This document shows positions 1 through 11,207 of a DNA stretch of 64,000 nucleotides, in pieces. Source of the DNA: Whitmania pigra (Eukaryota > Annelida > Clitellata > Hirudinida > Haemopidae). The notes under the pieces are model-generated. The model worked only from the letters and a program-made list of their open reading frames with translations. It did not search any database and was not told where the DNA came from. The stretch covers positions 946,001-1,010,000 of the forward strand of contig JAJTWR010000272.1 in the NCBI GenBank assembly GCA_021613335.1. The letters run 5' to 3'. Within the stretch, counting starts at the first letter, position 1, and every line of letters starts with the position of its first letter. The translations under genes were made by a program, and so were the position numbers.

Positions 1-579
1 AATTATTTTGATGGCGATAATGACATTTCGCAAGAAACTCTTTGTGAACCAGAAAAGGTTTCTTTTTATAACGAATTCATGAAAGGTCTCCAATTGATGG
101 ATATACTACATACTGCGGTGTTGATGGAGAATTTAGAAAAGGTAACAAATAATAACTGTATTTGACAAATATTGATTATAAATCCACGTTTTTATTTTAG
201 ATTGACGGTTGGAATACAATAATTTTTAGGAGTTGTAAATCTCCAATCAGAATACTTATCAACGATCTTATAAAGGAACCTTCAAAGAGAGGGAAAGTTG
301 ATTGGTGGATTCCAATTGTGCTGAAAAAGTGGTAAGACGGCTGGAATATAAAAATGGCCGTGTTTTTCAAAGTGCATAATTTTTTAGTCCTTTCCTATTT
401 ATGTCGCATGACAACGAAGCCCACATGAAAATTTTAATCAAGCTGTTGAAAGGAACAAACATCGGCAAGGTAAATTTTGAATTTAAAACAACTTGCATTT
501 CATATCGTTACAATTTTTTTCTTTTTAGTCCGCTGAAGAAATGCTTTACATTGTCATCAACGGTGCCGGTTTTGAATAA
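1..579 (+). CDS. 3' end of unrecognised gene, copy 1 (truncated by window edge)
   Basis: Four exons read through in one frame: 1-141, 201-331, 388-469 and 529-579, ending in TAA. Introns are GT-AG and short. The last residues read SAEEMLYIVINGAGFE. The stretch 1-646 is almost identical, introns included, to 6674-7320, so this is a recent duplicate of the last four exons of the gene at 3211-7254. Differences are few: for example QLMDILHTAVLMENLEK here against QLLDILHTALLMDDLEE there, and a few intron changes. The 5' part lies outside the window, so I cannot say whether the copy is whole. I do not recognise the protein family. Both copies keep open frames, splice sites and a polyadenylation signal, which suggests that this copy may still be functional. 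Confidence 0.72.
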
Positions 580-621
580 AAAAGCTACTTATAATTTTTG
601 TCAAAAGGCCTAAATTTTTGA

Positions 622-627
622 AATAAA
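622..627 (+). promoter_or_regulatory. polyadenylation signal of copy 1
   Basis: AATAAA lies about 43 bases after the stop codon at 579. It is conserved at the equivalent place (7296-7301) in the second copy. Confidence 0.5.
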
Positions 628-804
628 ATTTTAGAAAATGTGAATTTAATTTTTAATAATAACAATAAGTAATGTTATAAATATTAGCAAATGTCAATAG
701 GATTATAATTGTTAATAACAATAACTACTGTTATGTACTGTTATCGAACATCTCCAATAAATCCTCAAAATAAAAGCCAAGAGAATGGAATTTAAAATGC
801 AAAC

Positions 805-1838
805 CTCATGAAGAGAGGCAGCTTCTTCTGGAGAGCCATCTGAAAAGACGAGTGAGCAAAGTCCCTTACGGACTGCAAACGAAATTTCATTTCCTGTTTC
901 ATTTACCAGTCTTTCCACAATTAATTAATAATAATAGTAATAATAGTAATAATAATAATAATAATATAATAATAATAATAATAATAATTGCACACCTCGT
1001 CAGTGTTGTACATGGCCAAAGCAACTCCTCCGTTTCCCTTGAAGTCAAAAACGGTGTGGGTGACGGGCGGCAATCCGTTGCTGGGTTTAAACGAGATTTC
1101 GAGCTTTCCGTCGCCTTGAACGACGAAGTCCGTTGCCTTGTACTGGTTTGAACGCAATAATGAATCCATTAAACAGATCAATTGCATTTAGTCGACTAAA
1201 TATCATCTTTATACAAAACATTTTCCTCAAAAAGGAATTTCGAATATTTAAAATTATTATTTAAACTAATTTAATTCTAGCAAGAAACAGATTTTAAAAT
1301 GAAAATTTTCCTATGAAAAAGTTTGATGTGTCAGTTTAAAGAAATCGTCTGCTGCAACAAAACCTGGCCAACCTGGTCTCCATGAGCATGCCTGCCAATT
1401 ATGATGGGCTTTTTCCATTTGCTTACAATCCTGGGAATGTTTTTACAGATGATTGCCTCTCTGAAAACAGTTCCTCCCAAGATGTTTCTTATGGTTCCAT
1501 TAGGAGATTTCCACATCTTCTTGAGCTCAAATTCTTTTTTAATAAATAATTCATTCACAAACAATGCACAAAATAGTTCAATCAAGCCTTGGGAGTAAAA
1601 TGACACAAATTCATGAGGACCAAATTATCCTGAAATAAACTTAAACTACTCATAAACTGAGGTTTATGCTATCCTTTAAGGCAATTTAACGAATTCAAAT
1701 GTCATACACACCTAGTCATTTCATCTCCCTGAATGTCTACGATAGGACCAACTGAATGATATATTTTGTAACAAAATTTAATATTTGCAAATATTGGTAA
1801 TTTTTAAATTGCGCTGAAACAACCTTTAATTTTCCCAT
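805..1838 (-). pseudogene. IDH1: NADP-isocitrate dehydrogenase copy, probably decayed
   Basis: On the minus strand, exon-sized blocks match the cytosolic/mitochondrial NADP-IDH family in the right order. They are a start MGK (1838-1824), VDIQGDEMTR (1751-1712), a block with [27 protein letters not shown] and [11 protein letters not shown] (within 1629-1373), [16 protein letters not shown] to ALAMYNTDE (1142-996), and DFAHSSFQMALQKKLPLF (872-805). Three things argue against a working gene. The first exon is one base short of joining the second in frame. The block after RIIW hits a stop and lacks the roughly 50 residues normally found between RIIW and the KMWKSPNG motif. No later exons (the STKNT and CPDGK region) are seen before a duplicated gene fragment begins at 646. 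The remaining 3' exons could lie outside the window. Retained introns mean a duplicated rather than a processed copy. Known function of the family: oxidative decarboxylation of isocitrate to 2-oxoglutarate with NADPH production. Confidence 0.75.
924..988. repeat. (AAT)n microsatellite
   Basis: An imperfect AAT run of about 65 bases lies directly downstream of the donor site of the IDH-like exon 996-1142. Confidence 0.9.
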
Positions 1839-2523
1839 TTTATTTAATTATGAGCCAACAGCCGCGAACTGTGCCACACCTTAGTTTTCGTAATGTCATC
1901 GGTTGTGACACGATACGAGCTCAAGCGAGATGGGCTAAGTATTGGGAGTATTTTAGTATTTTTTTTTTAATTTAGGACATAACTTAATAGCAGATTTTAA
2001 CTATCACTCAATGCCACTGAAGGGATCTATATGCCTTCTGAATCCAGTCTTTTCCGATTCAAAATTCAATATTTAATAACAAAGACACTATTTTAAAAGT
2101 TTTTGTTTTTAAAGTGAAAATTTCTAGTTCGATTCTGAAATTAGTTTGTTTTTTTTTACCTGGTTTTGCAGACAATTTCCATTCGTAAGCCCCATGTTCA
2201 GTACCGAGTAAATAAGCAATTTTAGTAGTCAAAATCATCTGAGCAAAGGACTATAATCAAATAAATAAATAAAAAGCAATTTTAGGCGCGGTAACGAATA
2301 AGGTAGGTTACAGATTATAATCTCTTACATAATAACAACAGATTAGTTAGATGTTAATTCATTGAGAGGGAAGCAAAAAAAAAACAAGTGTCCAGGAGCC
2401 AGACATTTTCTTACAATTGAATAATTTCTAAAAACATACACTCATTGTTTGTCATTATAAGCCTTATTTGAGCCAATTGCTAAGAAGCAGATATGTCATT
2501 TGCCAGTCCTCCGATGACCTTAG
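1839..2523. other. intergenic, possible small exon
   Basis: The stretch is mostly AT-rich with no clear gene. On the plus strand 2171-2206 reads TISIRKPHVQYR between an AG and a GTAAAT donor. Its phase would join the exon at 2524, so it may be an upstream exon of that gene. A short ATG frame at 1849-1968 is open but not recognisable. Confidence 0.3.
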
Positions 2524-2751
2524 ACTCAAAAAAAGGACATTTTCCCATGTTGTGCTAGGATTGTCCGCCTTGCAAAAAAACTGAAAGAAGTCCTTAAGTC
2601 TACTTGAATAAACCAAAACGCATAACAAGATATTTTCAGAATATTTTGTAATTTGAAGGAATTGCCACTTGTGGATGCATTCTTAACAGAACTTGGTGAA
2701 GCGTTAAAGATTAATCTCGCAGCTGTTAGAAAAAGTAGAAAAAACACTTAA
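2524..2751 (+). CDS. two terminal exons of an unrecognised gene
   Basis: Exon 2524-2597 follows a CCTTAG acceptor and reads TQKKDIFPCCARIVRLAKK, then LKEVLK. It ends with a GT donor in phase 2. Exon 2640-2751 follows a TTTCAG acceptor, restores the frame, and reads IFCNLKELPLVDAFLTELGE, then ALKINLAAVRKSRKNT and a stop. The peptide is amphipathic and basic at its end and looks like a helical C-terminus. I do not recognise the family, and upstream exons are not certain (2171-2206 is a candidate). It could be a remnant rather than a live gene. Confidence 0.4.
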
Positions 2752-3210
2752 ATAATTGCTTATAAATGTTTCTTTCAGAACGTGTTCAATTCACCAACAT
2801 TATCTCCTACGACATTCCCCTAATTATGCTATACATTGTTTATATATTACAGATAGAAATCAGATGTAAGTGTATGTTTAGGTGTTATCCCCATCATGAA
2901 CGTATAAGTAACTCTTAGTGGTTGATACACATGTCGGCATGTTTTCTTGGATGTCAAGTCAATAAATAACTGATAAGTGTTAATTAATGCCATGAAATTT
3001 AAACAAATAAACTATTAATAAATGATTAACAAAAAAAATAAAACATAAAACAAAAAATAAATGATAATGGATATTAATAATTTAAAAAGACTATTTATTA
3101 AATATTATCTATGGTTTAAAGTAAAGTTTTATTAACCTCTGAACTCTGGGTTCAACACGAATAACGAGCGATAAAATAGTTTGGTATTATAATTATTTTT
3201 GTTGATGAGA

Positions 3211-6200
3211 ATGCCAAACGAAGACATCAACATTCATGGTGAGCTTAAATAATAAGTTTAAAAATTAACTCAGTTTGATTTAACTTAATGTTAAGCTGTA
3301 CTTAATTACGACGCCTTTTCAGATCTAAAGAAGTTGGTTGATGAATTGAACATTGCGCTATATAACAAGGATTATGTAAGAGAGTGATAAATTTAAAATG
3401 ATATTTAAAATTATCGATATTCATTCATCAATATTTTATGATCAATTTTAGTCACGCTCTTATTACTACAGATCAAAAATTGCAAGAAAGTGAGACAACT
3501 TGCAACCGTCTTGAGGTGTGTTTATTTAAAAACAAAATTTCCCATTATATCATTTTTACTGAAAAAAAAATTAACAAGTAAAAATTATGCAATGGCTTCA
3601 AATGAATCTTTTATTACCATTTTAAACTTTCAGTTCCCTCCTCCCTAAAGTTTCAGATGCCACAATCTTTGAAATTGATGACGTCATCTATGGAGAAGAT
3701 GGCAGTGCTGTTGTGGCGGGGTCAAGTTGGTTTCCATTCTGACTCATTTTGTTAACAATATTCTACAGCAGGGGTACTCAAACTTTTTTGTCCGGGGTCC
3801 ACATTACGTAATTTTCAGATAGATGGCGGTCCACAAGGGTCAAAGTCATGCGGACCGGGGGGGTAAAGTAAAAAGTAATGAATTAATATTAAAATGCTGT
3901 CAGACTTTTTATTTAGAATGATGCATGGAACTGCTTGTCCTTCAGGACTTCTATGATATTTGGAGAATAGCTAGTAATTGCAATTCTCAAACAATTTCCA
4001 AGATGTACATCAGTTAATTGACTTCGATTTTTAAACTTGATAATGTTCATAGTTGAAAATGATGATTCACAGGTGTAAGTTGATCCAAATATTGTCAGAA
4101 CTGATAAAGCCAATTTCTTGGAGCAAGTGTATTGGCCCTCAATTACAAACTTAGATCAGAATTCAGAATTTTTTAACTTTTAAAATTTTAAAATTTATTT
4201 TTTTGGAAATAATTGGAGGTCCACTTAAAAGCTATCGGCGGTCCGGATTGTGGACCGCGGTCCGCAGTTTGAGTACCCCTGTTCTACAGCACCCTTACTA
4301 AATGTATAAATTTAGCGATTATTAATATTAAAACTAAAAAAATTGTACTTTCACAGATTTAACTTCAGAAGAAAATATTGCATACCTAGTAGAGAACTGT
4401 TACAAATGTATTCTACGGGTTTACTTTTATGAGGTATCAAAGTTGTTTATATTATGGAATAAATACATATATCGGCACATACACCATAAAATGAGTTAAA
4501 TCTTTACTATAAACAGAAAACCTATTCCGATAGTATTGTGGATATGGTCCTCCTGCAGCTACTTGAACTTATACCGGAAAAAACTCTCTGTGAAACAAAG
4601 TTTTTTTCAATGACATATCAAAAAGACGCATTAAGGTACGAAGAAAGTGAATTTATTACAAACAAAATAAGCCAAAATTTCGATTCCTAATTATGAGGGT
4701 AAGATGGTGATAATGGTCCATTAATGCGCTTGATATAGTAGTATTTTATTAATATCTGAAAAATCCGGTAAAATGTGGTCAGGCTATGATAATTCGATCA
4801 ATTAATTCCTAACAAATGTCTCCAGAATAATTCTAATTCCACATTCGATGATATTCGAGTACATATCTGCCAAAGATTCTAATTTTGTCACATTACCTCA
4901 GTGTTAGAATGCTTTGGATATAAACAACTGAAATTGTAAGGCACAATTTTAAAATGCTCAAAATTGTTTGTAGTTTAGTTGCGCTATATTCGACACAATC
5001 AATTTTGATAAATAAATGGATAAGTTCAAAGCCGTCTAGCACTTTTTCAAGCATATTAGAACTAAAAATTCATATGCAAAAAATTGCTACAAGAACACCC
5101 TGGTGTTCCAGATTATAATTGAGTTCTAAAGTTGAGACTTAATTGAAACACATTAAGTGTCAATTAGAAAAAAAATTAATGCCAGCTGTACACCAATGGT
5201 TACGCCCATGATCCTCGGCCTATCTTGTGAGTAGGAAAAAACGCGCATGATGAAATAGAAGGAATTTTTAAAACAATCCTACATATCTATGCAGTTTTTC
5301 TCTAATATTGATCGATAATAATTTTATCATATAATTAATTAATTTGATCATATTAAAATATAATCTAATTAATCTTGTTTTCTCCAGAGAGGCCATGGTA
5401 AGTATAGGAGATGACAATTGTATTGAACGTCATCTGAAGGTGCTCAAGGTCATCGGTAACAGCAAAACAATTAAGAATTGTGGGGTCCTGGAAGGCATGT
5501 ATTATTCAGGTCCTAAAAAATCTAATACCAGTGTTTATGATTTTGGTCCTAGAACTTGAATGGAAGGTCCGTAAAAGTCTTAAATTTTGGTTTCCAAACT
5601 CCTGAGTGAACCATGGAGAAGATTGGTTCATGATGGCTTCTCGCAGAAAGTTTTTCATACAAAATGATTTATTAGAATCAATTCATTCTACAAAAACAGT
5701 TTATTAAAATAATTATAACTTAGAAACTTGTAGTTTGCAATTGAAATTTATTATTTCAGCAACAGTTGAAATACTTTCTGTTTTAATTTTGGGAAAAAAC
5801 TCAGAATTAGAAAATATGTCCGAAAAAAGAAGAGCTCTATGGCTGAAGGAACAATGTTCGAACGATTCAATAATTATTGTTATGTAGAAGTGCTTTATTT
5901 GTTATGAAACGAGGAATATTTAATTTTAAAATTGCACAATTTCGACAGCAATCTACATATTTGAAAATTTTCTTCTCGACGTTATCCAAAACGATTCAAC
6001 GATATCCCAACCAAAATTAAATTACATAAGAAATTGTGTCTTAAGTGATAAAGAGGTTTGTGCGTTACCGATGCTTTATTGTACTTCATAGTATCTGCAA
6101 GAATTTATTTAAAAAGTATAAACACTGATAAATCATGCATTGATTACAGGGATATTACAATGCGGCATATGTTGCAAATCTGGCAATCATCATGTTACTA

Positions 6201-7254
6201 AAAGCTTTCAGAAACAACAGATTTTGTTTTGATTACTGGTACGCTTACTTTATGTCAGCAAGAGATGAAGATGAGAAGAAGCAAAGATTTGAAGATTTCT
6301 TGAGAGGACTGAGGGACTTTGAATTATTTTTATGGAATCCACCAGATAATGAAGATCCTACAGGTCATGTCCGAATGTTTGTGATATATATTTCGGGCGA
6401 TATAATCCAACTTTTTCAAGTAAATTATCCATTTTTAATTAAATAGCAATGCTCTGTTACTAATGAGGACGCATGAAAAAAACACGTAATTAAACATATA
6501 ATTATGCTTGTATGTAGGATATCATTAAGTACCCGTCCGCATATATGATGAAATTACAAGGACATTACGATTATGACGTCGGCCCATATCTCACAGAAGA
6601 CGATAAATGTTCAGCTTATCTGACTTTTAAAGAAGAAACTGTGAAGTTGGTTGACAAATACTTTGGAGGTTTAAATTATTTTGATGGCGATAATGACATT
6701 TCCCAAGAAACTCTTTGTGAACCAGAAAAGGTTTCTTTTTATAACGAATTCATGAAAGGTCTCCAATTGCTGGATATACTACATACTGCCCTGCTGATGG
6801 ATGATTTAGAAGAAGTAACAAATAATAATTGTATTTGACAAATATTGATTATAAATCTACGTTTTCATTTTAGATTGACGGTTGGAATGCAAAAATTTTT
6901 AGGAGTTGTAAATCTCCAATCAGAATACTTATCAACGATCTTATAAAGGAACCTTCAAAGAGAGGGAGAGTTGATTGGTGGATTCCAATTGTGCTGAAAA
7001 AGTGGTAAGACGACTGGAATATAAAAATGACCGTATTTTTCAATATGCATAATTTTTTAGTCCTTTCCTATTTATGTCGCATGACAACGAAGCCCACATG
7101 AAAATTTTAATCAAGCTGTTGAAAGGAACAAACATCGGCAAGGTGAATTTTGAATTTAAAACAACTTGCATTTCATATCGGTTACAATTTTTTTTCTTTT
7201 TAGTCCGCTGAAGAAATGCTTTACATTGTCATCAACGGTGCCGGTTTTGAATAA
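3211..7254 (+). CDS. unrecognised protein of about 504 residues, copy 2 (complete)
   Basis: A 14-exon model: 3211-3238, 3323-3375, 3472-3515, 3634-3725, 4357-4433, 4517-4635, 5388-5455, 5760-5855 (or 5883), 5949-6055, 6150-6419, 6518-6814, 6874-7004, 7061-7142 and 7204-7254. The start is MPNEDINIHD and the end is INGAGFE. The protein is rich in helix-forming segments, such as TYSDSIVDMVLLQLLELIPE and YVANLAIIMLLKAFRNNRF, and reads like a helical-repeat (ARM/HEAT-like) protein with no signal peptide and no catalytic motif I know. The junction between the exons at 5760 and 5949 is the weak point: the natural-looking donor (5884, GTAGAA) gives the wrong phase, while the weak one at 5856 (GTTCGA) keeps the frame. 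A frameshift there cannot be excluded. Intron 4 carries a hAT remnant. The last exons are duplicated at 1-579, and a shortened inverted copy lies at 24654-25461. Confidence 0.62.
3761..3768. repeat. left target-site duplication of the hAT element
   Basis: TTCTACAG lies immediately before the left terminal repeat and is repeated exactly at 4282-4289. Confidence 0.9.
3769..4281 (-). mobile_element. non-autonomous hAT-family DNA transposon remnant
   Basis: The 513-bp element is bounded by perfect 15-bp terminal inverted repeats, CAGGGGTACTCAAAC on the left and its complement on the right. It is flanked by an 8-bp target duplication TTCTACAG (3761-3768 and 4282-4289). Eight-base duplications and CAGGGGT-type ends are known features of hAT elements. 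On the minus strand, 4113-3913 encodes a piece of the transposase C-terminal dimerisation region, with FGSTYTCESSFSTMN and SQLTDVHLGNCLRIA, which supports the assignment. The rest of the transposase is missing, so this is an internally deleted copy. It sits inside intron 4 of the gene at 3211-7254 and in the opposite orientation to it. Confidence 0.9.
4282..4289. repeat. right target-site duplication of the hAT element
   Basis: TTCTACAG immediately follows the right terminal repeat and is identical to 3761-3768. Confidence 0.9.
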
Positions 7255-7320
7255 AAAAGCTACTATAATTTTTGTCAAAAGGCCTAAATTTTTGAAATAA
7301 AATTTTAGAAAATGTGAATT
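6674..7320 (+). repeat. dispersed duplication of 1-646
   Basis: The last three and a half exons and the introns of the gene at 3211-7254, plus its polyadenylation signal, match 1-646 at nearly every base. The right edge is at GTGAATT (646 and 7320), where the two flanks diverge. Confidence 0.93.
7296..7301 (+). promoter_or_regulatory. polyadenylation signal of copy 2
   Basis: AATAAA lies 42 bases after the stop codon at 7254. Confidence 0.5.
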
Positions 7321-8561
7321 ACTATAATTTTAATGTCTTGACTTTCTAAATCCGCCACTGAGAAGTTATGATGTGTTATTCGACCAAAAGTTAAAACGGT
7401 TAAAATATCCGGATTCTATTTCGACTGAAATAAAAAAACAACACTTTAGATCAATCTCCAGTTGTGATGTTGCACAACTGCATAATGTATAGCATCAAGT
7501 TTCGACGAAACATCCTGATCAGGTGGCATTTTTCTTCCGAACAAATGTCGACATGTTTTTATTTTATTTCTGTTTTCTCATATTTTCCAAATGATCGGGA
7601 GGGCCATGGTTATGATGTTGGTGGAGTCAAACTGTGAAAGATTATCCTATATATGAATTTTTTTACATGGCGCTTTATACATTTATTATTAGTATTATTA
7701 TTAGATATATTTAAATAAATTAAATTTAAATTACATAAAGCAGTTGATCAACGTTTTATATTGCGTTAACTTGAATATTCTGGTGATGTTTTATTAATGT
7801 AATATTCAAGCTACAACATTAATTAAATATTTATTTAACACAATGTGTTTTGACAAAAATAATCTATTAGGTATTTTTACTCAACTTGTTTGCTTTGGCG
7901 CTAATCTATGAATAAAGCTAGTCAGGTCTCGGTGCAGGTACATCGGTAAACGTTCTAGTTGTGTTATTTAAAGTTGAAACTTATCATTGGCTATATTAAC
8001 TTATGTTTGAGAGGGTTTACAGACCGTATTTTAGCTTAAATATCAATACGTCTGCTTACCTCCATATGCATAAGTTAAATTGCCTTATTTAAGCTGTGTA
8101 TTGGTTCAAAATTGCCTATTTAGTGATATTATTGTAATTATTAAACTACATTAACTTTTGTTTTTTTTATGCTAACATTTTGGAATTCTAACATCTTACA
8201 GTTTTTGAACTAACCTATATTTTCTTAATAAAAGCTCAGAGATTCAAATTCTCGTTTCAAATTAGACAATTCATTACTTGTAAACACTGTAGTTTTGCTT
8301 TAGTTAAGTTTTTAGAGAACACAGAAGGTTTTGTCTTGGAATGGAATTTAAAAAATTCTCACTAAAGAATGCAGAGGTCTTGGTGAATAATTATTCTTTA
8401 TTCTAAATGTGTAATATGGCATTGGTTTGATTCTATTTAAGATCATCGATGCCACATTTCATGTGGTTTTGGTCATGATACTTGAAATATGGTTTTTGTT
8501 ATGTTACTTCAATGAACTATTTCTCTATAAATAATTGTTATAAATATGTGTTTTTTTAGAA
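7321..8561. other. intergenic, AT-rich
   Basis: No open frame, RNA gene or recognisable element seen. An AG preceded by a T-run ends two bases before the ATG at 8562, so a 5' non-coding exon of the next gene may lie in here. Confidence 0.4.
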
Positions 8562-10367
8562 ATGGCAGATTATCTCTGTAATATCAATAAATATGTTGGA
8601 ATCAAAAACTTCATGGATGAATGGAAGAAAAATCAAAGAGGCAAATATATGCTCTCACGATGGCTCAAACAATGCCATATTAAAATGGATGACTTTGTTG
8701 CAAGTGTAAATACAAACTTTCTTCTCTTAAAATCTACACAAGAGTATCAGATTTACTTACAGCTGGGCGATGTGGATGAGGTTAAAAGATGCTTGTTCGA
8801 ACAATGCATGTCAAGTCGGAATTTCGAAACAAAATTCTCAAGGCTGGATGTTCATTACGAGGTCGCCAGAACTGTAGATACGTTGGAAGTCAAACTTACA
8901 AATGTAAGTTGTTATTTTGAGTAAACAAACTGACCTGATATTATGTGTTTATTAGAACAAGCACATGAGTTTTGTGAATGTTTTTTTCTCAAATCACAAT
9001 CGTAACCTGGTACTATAACTCCAGGGATTGGTCCAATGGCTAAGATTTGAATTTCCTGAGGCAAACTTCACTCTGAGTAACTTCTGGAATGATTTGCAAA
9101 GACCGGACAAATTGGATCCTTTACTAAAGAAATTCATGCCTGATGATTTTCACATTCTTAATGTCTCAGCACCTGTTCAATCCTACATCACGGGAGTAGA
9201 GATATTGCTTAAAACACATTATCCAAAAGAATTCTCAAATGCCTTCAGAATTAGAGGCATGATTTGTTTATTTGACGATGTTGGTCGTAAGTAAAGCATA
9301 GATTTTTTAAAATTCTTTAGGAGGAAGAAACCACATATTGAAACTCCTCAACAAAGCCATGGACAGCCACTTCAATAGATTGGCAGCATCTTACTTTATT
9401 AGTTGTAGGAAATATATATAATTGAATATTTTAATATCGTGGCAAGGAATGTTTATTTTGAAGTCATACTATTGGAATCAGAAATGTTTGTGCACTGATT
9501 TAAACTCATCTTCATTATTGTGCAGGCAAATTCAGTGAGACTAAAGAGTTTGCTTTGAAAGATGGTTAGAAATGCAGCAAAATTTATCTGCGCTTGTATT
9601 GTTACTTGTTGTGTCGGTCGATTATGAAGCGCATTCATATTCTTTAGGTGACTTTCACAAGAAGAGTATTTTGGCATGGTGGTCCCATATCACCATCGGT
9701 TATGAGAATGTCCACATTGAGAATTTCAATGAGAGGTGAAGCAACTGGATGCTACTTAAATTCAAATCATTTACTCCTGTAAAATTGCACAAATGTAACT
9801 TATTATGGTTTATTTAGTTAATTAGCTGAAGTTACGTTTAAAATATGACTTTGTTGGTTTTTAAAATTTGCGTTTCGTGTAAATTGCGTAGCATAAAATA
9901 TTATGCTCACAATGTTTTGGCAGAATGCCAGCCAAAACTGGGATCTGGCAATCCGAAAAGCAGAGCAGTTGCTTGGAGTGCCAAAGCTATTCAACGCTAC
10001 AGGTCAAATTATTATAAAGGCTTAATTATAATCTATTATTATCAGTACTTAACTAGGATTCTACGGTTTTAGATGTTGACATGTTGATCAAGCACAACTC
10101 ACCTCTAATTGCTTTGTATGCAATGGAATGCTGCCATGCTCTTGAAGGGGAGCTCTACATGAGCAAAGAATGTTGTAATAAAGTTCTTCAGACTGCTGTG
10201 AGTATGATTTTGTTGACTTGTAAGGGCTCTAATAACTACTAACGAAAACCGACCGAAAATCACAAAAATAGGACGGCTACCACAGACACTGCTGGAGGAA
10301 GCACAAACTCAAGTGCTACGTCGGAACCAGGAAGAGGAAAGCAGAGCAGTCCCCGCGTCGTGAATGA
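8562..10367 (+). CDS. unrecognised protein of about 368 residues with a Cys/His-rich, MYND-like C-terminus
   Basis: Eight exons keep one frame: 8562-8903, 9025-9286, 9321-9404, 9526-9564, 9648-9735, 9932-10002, 10073-10197 and 10272-10367. The N-terminal 300 residues look globular and helical, with segments such as MDEWKKNQRGKYMLSRWLKQ, GLVQWLRFEFPEANF and HILKLLNKAMDSHFNRLAA. The end contains YAMECCHALEGELYMSKECC and, across the last junction, DGYHRHCWRKHKLKC. It finishes with a basic tail. The spacing W-x2-H-K-x2-C and the YxSKEC segment resemble a MYND zinc finger, but the early cysteine pairs are not canonical, so the finger may be degenerate. MYND fingers usually bind proline-rich partners. 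I do not recognise the rest of the protein. The start is the first ATG after a likely acceptor at 8559, so a further 5' exon is possible. Confidence 0.6.
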
Positions 10368-11207
10368 GGGACCTTCTCAATCCTACCGACAGTGACTTGC
10401 ATGGATTTCTGTCTGTAAGGGGTTTCTATAACTCGTTTGAGCTCTAAAGTACTGCGCCTCTTGATTCCTTTATTTTCTGATTTTTGTGAATCATTTGAGC
10501 TCTAAAGTGTTGTCTAAAGTATAGCCTCGTGATTCGTTTATTTGCTGCATTATTTTGTAAAAGATTTGTCAACAATATGATCTCATATATATAGCATCGT
10601 TCTTGACTGATGACTTGCAGAGGTATATTTTGCTCTCATTTTTGTCTCCATGATTCAAATCACGATCTGTTTATCATTTACTGCATTATTTTCTAAAATG
10701 TTTGTCAACAACATGATCTCAAATATAAAGCATCTTTCTTGACTGATGACTTGCAGAGGTATATTTTGCTCTCATTTTTGTCTCCACGATCAAAATCATG
10801 ATTTGTTTACTTACTGCAGTATTTCAACAATCCTAAGTAAATAACGTCGGCCTCAGAGCCATTGCAAAGTTTCATGACCGATGAAATTTTGTTTGTCAAC
10901 ATTACAATCTAGCAATTAATGGCGACCATGAAATTTATTATTCGTTTCTCAATCAATGCCTGATAATCTGTGATTGCAAAGTACATCTCCCACGTCTAAA
11001 TTTAGTATTCGTTTACGATAATCGTGATACGTATATTCACCAAATATCTGAACATTTTTATCCAGTTTGGTGTTTGTCAAGTTTTTTATTTTGTTTGCAC
11101 ACATTTCAGCATGATCCACACGCTGGTACCTTTATGAACCTATATAGTGACTTTGTTCAGTCTCGAGAAAAAAAATTTATCCAATGCTGATTTCAAATCG
11201 TTTATTT
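10368..11207. other. intergenic, with an internal direct repeat
   Basis: No gene seen. It holds two diverged copies of a roughly 135-base segment (see the repeat entry). Convergent 3' ends flank it. Confidence 0.5.
10545..10800. repeat. direct duplication, period about 138 bases
   Basis: The segment with TTGACTGATGACTTGCAGAG and TATTTTGCTCTCATTTTTGT occurs twice, near 10602-10650 and 10740-10788. A less similar third trace (TCTAAAGT...TCGTTTATTTGCTGCATTAT) lies just upstream. Confidence 0.8.

Noticed and set aside
5344..5559. 71-codon open frame on the plus strand
   Set aside because: Only 5388-5455 fits as an exon of the gene at 3211-7254. The rest runs into the intron after a GTAACA donor.
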